A DNA stretch of 39,386 bases from Bacteroidota bacterium (GTDB lineage: Bacteria > Bacteroidota > Bacteroidia > Cytophagales > Cyclobacteriaceae): the NCBI GenBank assembly GCA_013285945.1, contig JABDGP010000026.1:1-39386 (forward strand), in the 5' to 3' direction. A program made the translations under genes and the position numbers. Of the stretch, positions 35,490 through 39,386 are shown piece by piece. How positions within the stretch are numbered: the first letter of the stretch is position 1; each line of letters opens with the position of its first letter. The notes beneath the pieces were generated by a model. The model was not told the DNA's origin. It made no database searches and worked only from the letters and a program-made list of their open reading frames with translations.

Positions 35490-38400
35490 ATGCTACGACA
35501 CTTATATCTATCAGTAATTTGCATCACATTAATTTCGAACAGGGCCGTTGCAGCCGATTCACTTTACTTCTCAACTCTTTCAATCCGCGACGGGTTGCCT
35601 TCCAACATTATCAGCGCGATAGCTCAGGATAAAAATGATTTTATATGGATTGGGACATCCAATGGCTTGTGTCGTTATGATGGTCACCGGTTTATTACCT
35701 TCAAAAGAGAAGGCTCAAACTCTCTTCCCGCAAATGAAATCAGCGCTCTGCTTATAGACGGAGATTTTATCTGGGTTGGAACGTGGAAAGGATTATGCAA
35801 AGTGAATACTCTGACTTTTGAAGTCGTCCCGGTAGACATGAAAGGTAACAATGTGATTCGTGCACTTTGCAAAAACGGTGATGACATCTGGGTAGGAACT
35901 ACCAACGGACTTATTAAATATTCGAAAGATGGACTAATCGAATACAATACTTCCAACAGCAACATCAGTCACAATACAATCCGGGCGATTCATCCTGACA
36001 AGTATGGAAATCTTTGGGTGGGGACTTATGATAAAGTTAACAAGCTCCCGAAAGAAAAAAATTCATTTATTCAGATTGACCTTAAAGGAGACTACAGGCC
36101 TGAATTAAAAAATAATCTTATCACCGATATCAAGCCCAACTTGAGCAACGACTCTTTGATTTGGATAGGAACTGAAACGGGGCTTTGCGAATTGAATGTT
36201 TTTTCTGGGCGCCATCGATCGTACAATGAACGGAACGCTAGACTCAGCAATGAAGTCGTCAAGAATATTTACACCGACCATGAAGGAAACCTTTGGCTTG
36301 GCACTGACTTCGGTCTAAATATTTTCGCTCCTAAAAATTTCTCCAACAGAGTTGTCTTCCATAATCCCCAACTACCTTACTCCATTGGCAACAATGTTAT
36401 CTGGCAAATCATGGAAGACTCCGGCGGAGTAATCTGGTTTGTGACTTCCAACGGACTTAGCCGATTAAATAAGTACAGAGATTATTATGATTTCCATGAG
36501 GTCTCCTATTATTCCAGCAGCCAAACCATCGGCAATCAAGTACGGTCGATGCTGATCACAAGACAAGGAACAATGTGGTTAGCCACGCAACATGGTGCAC
36601 TTAGAATTAACCAAGTAACAGGCGAGAGAATAATGTTCGATACTCATTCCCCTGAAGGGAAAAAGATTTTACTTAACAATGTGTACGCGTTGGAAGAAGA
36701 TGACTTCGGGCGAATTTGGATTGGAACTGCCGGCGGGATCAATGTGTGGGATGAATCGAAAAAGAAAATGTATTCCATCACCTCGAACCCTACCAATGGA
36801 TTGATCACCAACTACGTTTCCAAATTTACCCGAGGCACCGACGGATCGTTTTGGGTAAGTGCTTGGGAAGGTGGTCTTTTCAAAATCGTCGGGAATTTCG
36901 AAAACATTAATTCGCTCCACTTTGAATTAGTCGGCGACTTCGGTTCGCAAAAAAATGTGTCGGGCGGAAATGCCATCTGGGCTATTAATTATAACGAGCT
37001 CTTTCGTATTGATCTCAGCACCTACCAAAGCAAACGTATTCAATCCTTTAATGCTATCGCGAATAAAAAAAGTATCAACAGCTTATACTTTTCTAAAAAG
37101 GGCAGTCTTTGGGCCGGCGTTCCAAACGGGCTCATCGAATACCGGCCTCAATCTGACACTGCTGTCTTTCACCCGCTAATTATAGGTAACGATGTAATAC
37201 TTGCAAGTATCACCGAGGATGATCATGGAAATATTTGGGGAGCCGCCGGAGGATTCTTATTAAAGTATCATATCTCGTCGCGGCAAATTGAAATATTTCC
37301 TTTAGAGAAAGATGCGCCACTCAAAAGTTTCTTTGACGGTTGCTTTGTCAAAACCACCAGTGGAGAAATTCTTTTCGGAGGAGACAACGGCTACATAAGT
37401 ATTTCTGCTGCTGCAAAACCGGTACAATATAAACCCAGCGTGTTCATTACAATGCTGGAAGTCAATAACAAAAAAGTCAATGCGGGCGAAAAGATTGATG
37501 GCGAAGTATTGCTTCCTCAGGATATCGCATTTATTCACAATATCAACTTAGCGTATTCCAACCGATCAATTGCGATTGAATTTTCTGCATTGCATTACTG
37601 GCAACCCGAAATGAATGAATACGCCTATAAACTTGAAGGCGTAGACAAACAATGGAAATATGTTTCAGGTTCTAAAAATTTTGTTGTCTATTCCAATCTT
37701 TCTCCAGGAACATATAAGTTAACTGTAAAGGGCACCAATAATTACGGAATATGGAGCGACTCTGATGCAGAGCTCAATATAACAGTGCGGCCTCCTCTCT
37801 TTTTAAGCAAAGGGTTTATTGTTCTGTATTGTGTTTTCGCAGGGCTGTTAATACTTGCAGCGTTACGTTTCTACTCCTCACGGTTACACATCAGAAATGA
37901 AATGAAGCTTATCCGTATGGAAAGGGATCATTCTGAAGAAATCGATGCAATGAAACAACAATTCTTTACCAATATCTCTCATGAATTGAGAACACCTATC
38001 AGTCTTATACTGCCATCTATCCAACAAGTATTAAAACATGCTAAGCTTGACCCAGAAGATCAAAGTTTAATTCGGCTTGCTGAAAAAAACTCTAACCGGC
38101 TGCTGCGTGTAGTCAATCAAATTCTTGACTATAGAAAATTAGAGAACGGAAGTTTGGAACTGAAGATTACATCGTTAGAGCTGATCAGTTTTTGTCGCGA
38201 TCTATTCTCCATGTTTTCTGACAAGGCCGCCCGAAATCAAATTAATTTTACATTCCATACCGAAGTGGATAATTGTACTATTTGGGTAGATGCCGATAAG
38301 CTTGAAACGATACTCTATAACTTATTGTCAAATGCATTCAAGTTTACACCAGCCCACGGAGCCATTGACCTAACTATTGCGAAGCATCCTGCCGACAAGG

Positions 38401-39386
38401 ATTTTACGAAAAGCGCGGTTACTATAAAAGTTACAGATACCGGAATTGGGATATCTCCGGATGACCTACCGAAAATTTTTGAACGCTTTTTCCAAACAGA
38501 GAAAGGTAAAAAATTTGATTCAGGTTCCGGCATTGGTCTCACGATGGTAGCAGAGTATACAAAACTTCATCACGGCAAGGTAATGGTGGAGAGTACTCCA
38601 GACAAAGGCTCCAGCTTCACCATTATCCTTCCTATGGGAGCAGCTCACTTCCCGATAGATACCGATCAGCATACCGCGTCGCTCAACTTGCTAGCCACTA
38701 AATCAAATACCGATACAGAAAATTCAAATGCGTATGTATATGGTCTTGATTCTGACAAGCCGCTAATTATGATAGTGGAAGATAATACAGATATGATTGA
38801 TTTTTTAAGAATCAACCTGAAAGCCAAGTATCATTTGATCATCGCCAACGACGGAGAAGAAGCACTGCAAAAAACAAATAGCATTCTTCCAGAAGTTATT
38901 ATTAGCGACATTATGATGCCCGTGATGGATGGCATTACGCTTTGTAAAAAAATCAAAGAGAACCAGAGAACCTCGCACATAGGGATAGTGCTCCTCACTG
39001 CCAAAGACCTGGTGTCACAAAAAATAGAAGGGATACGAGTTGGTGCAGATGTCTACCTGACAAAGCCCTTTGAAGTCGAATTGCTTATTGCATCGATTGA
39101 TCATTTACTGAAAAGAAAACAGGAGTTGTCTAGCTATTTTAAATCGGAGATATTAACACATCCCGAGCTTCAAAGCACAAAAGAAAATGTGGACGACAAA
39201 TTTGTAAAAAAGGTGGCAAATATAATCGAGGCGAATATTTCCAATTCTGAATTCAACGTTGAAATCCTCAGTCGCGAGATTGGAATGAGTTCAACACATC
39301 TTTATCGAAATCAGTCATTCATCAGGGGAAACTGGTTCACTTCATTCCTCAAGACAATATCTATGTTTACTTCCGCACGTTGCGCC
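35490..39386 (+). CDS. Hybrid two-component system regulator (HTCS), 3'-truncated
   Basis: The frame opens at an ATG (35490) and stays open to the window edge, about 1299 residues. In order: a signal peptide (MLRHLYLSVICITLISN); about 14 propeller blades in two sets (IWIGTSNGLCRYD, LWLGTDFGLNIF, IWIGTAGGINVWD); a Y_Y_Y domain (about 670-765); one membrane helix (about 771-797); HisKA with His831 (NISHELRTP); HATPase_c with NLLSNAFKFTP, DTGIGIS and GSGIGL; a receiver domain with Asp1140 (ISDIMMP); and the beginning of an AraC-type helix-turn-helix. HTCS proteins sense oligosaccharides in the periplasm and activate adjacent polysaccharide loci, so this one should control the divergent galactan operon. 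The last 30 codons depart from the family pattern. Confidence 0.93.
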   Translation, partial: MLRHLYLSVICITLISNRAVAADSLYFSTLSIRDGLPSNIISAIAQDKNDFIWIGTSNGLCRYDGHRFITFKREGSNSLPANEISALLIDGDFIWVGTWKGLCKVNTLTFEVVPVDMKGNNVIRALCKNGDDIWVGTTNGLIKYSKDGLIEYNTSNSNISHNTIRAIHPDKYGNLWVGTYDKVNKLPKEKNSFIQIDLKGDYRPELKNNLITDIKPNLSNDSLIWIGTETGLCELNVFSGRHRSYNERNARLSNEVVKNIYTDHEGNLWLGTDFGLNIFAPKNFSNRVVFHNPQLPYSIGNNVIWQIMEDSGGVIWFVTSNGLSRLNKYRDYYDFHEVSYYSSSQTIGNQVRSMLITRQGTMWLATQHGALRINQVTGERIMFDTHSPEGKKILLNNVYALEEDDFGRIWIGTAGGINVWDESKKKMYSITSNPTNGLITNYVSKFTRGTDGSFWVSAWEGGLFKIVGNFENINSLHFELVGDFGSQKNVSGGNAIWAINYNELFRIDLSTYQSKRIQSFNAIANKKSINSLYFSKKGSLWAGVPNGLIEYRPQSDTAVFHPLIIGNDVILASITEDDHGNIWGAAGGFLLKYHISSRQIEIFPLEKDAPLKSFFDGCFVKTTSGEILFGGDNGYISISAAAKPVQYKPSVFITMLEVNNKKVNAGEKIDGEVLLPQDIAFIHNINLAYSNRSIAIEFSALHYWQPEMNEYAYKLEGVDKQWKYVSGSKNFVVYSNLSPGTYKLTVKGTNNYGIWSDSDAELNITVRPPLFLSKGFIVLYCVFAGLLILAALRFYSSRLHIRNEMKLIRMERDHSEEIDAMKQQFFTNISHELRTPISLILPSIQQVLKHAKLDPEDQSLIRLAEKNSNRLLRVVNQILDYRKLENGSLELKITSLELISFCRDLFSMFSDKAARNQINFTFHTEVDNCTIWVDADKLETILYNLLSNAFKFTPAHGAIDLTIAKHPADKDFTKSAVTIKVTDTGIGISPDDLPKIFERFFQTEKGKKFDSGSGIGLTMVAEYTKLHHGKVMVESTPDKGSSFTIILPMGAAHFPIDTDQHTASLNLLATKSNTDTENSNAYVYGLDSDKPLIMIVEDNTDMIDFLRINLKAKYHLIIANDGEEALQKTNSILPEVIISDIMMPVMDGITLCKKIKENQRTSHIGIVLLTAKDLVSQKIEGIRVGADVYLTKPFEVELLIASIDHLLKRKQELSSYFKSEILTHPELQSTKENVDDKFVKKVANIIEANISNSEFNVEILSREIGMSSTHLYRNQSFIRGNWFTSFLKTISMFTSARCA

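Overview
The window looks like chromosomal DNA of a free-living Bacteroidota bacterium, probably of the Cytophagales type. The signs are secreted proteins with type IX secretion (T9SS) C-terminal sorting domains, two propeller/Y_Y_Y sensor kinases (one a hybrid two-component system, HTCS), Bacteroidota-style glycoside hydrolases, moderately AT-rich DNA and A-rich start regions without clear Shine-Dalgarno sites. No rRNA, tRNA, CRISPR array, transposase or phage gene was found.

Region 1 (1-10009) is a signalling and heme-globin neighbourhood. A 5'-truncated propeller/LytS-type histidine kinase is followed by globin 1. A minus-strand series then reads OmpA/SPOR-like protein, YfiR-like periplasmic protein, PAS histidine kinase and globin 2. 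After an intergenic region rich in inverted repeats come two overlapping tiny genes (a lipoprotein and a membrane peptide), a secreted protein, a GAF/coiled-coil protein, globin 3 and a cupin. Each of the three single-domain globins lies directly 3' of a signalling gene on the same strand. This is the most unusual pattern in the window and suggests gas (O2/NO) or redox sensing with globin and transmitter on separate polypeptides.

Region 2 (10254-15968, minus strand) holds three secreted proteins: a sulfatase-modifying-factor-like protein, a protein with repeated NDGYS/FCGxDLNG modules and a large beta-rich T9SS cargo. Region 3 (16274-22106) is mixed: a small CPTY lipoprotein, an unknown protein, a TerB-like protein, a CPBP membrane protease, YceI, an AraC regulator, a TauE/SafE permease, a small helical protein and a NIPSNAP protein.

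Region 4 (22178-39386) is a beta-1,4-galactan (type I arabinogalactan/pectin side chain) utilisation locus. A tight seven-gene minus-strand operon encodes a fused clan GH-A + GH53 enzyme, a GH2 beta-galactosidase, an esterase, a second GH2, galactokinase, an aldo/keto reductase and a GH53 lipoprotein. It diverges from an HTCS regulator that runs off the right edge. The logic is: the HTCS senses galacto-oligosaccharides, GH53 enzymes cut the polymer, GH2 enzymes release galactose and GalK phosphorylates it. No SusC/SusD pair is present in the window.
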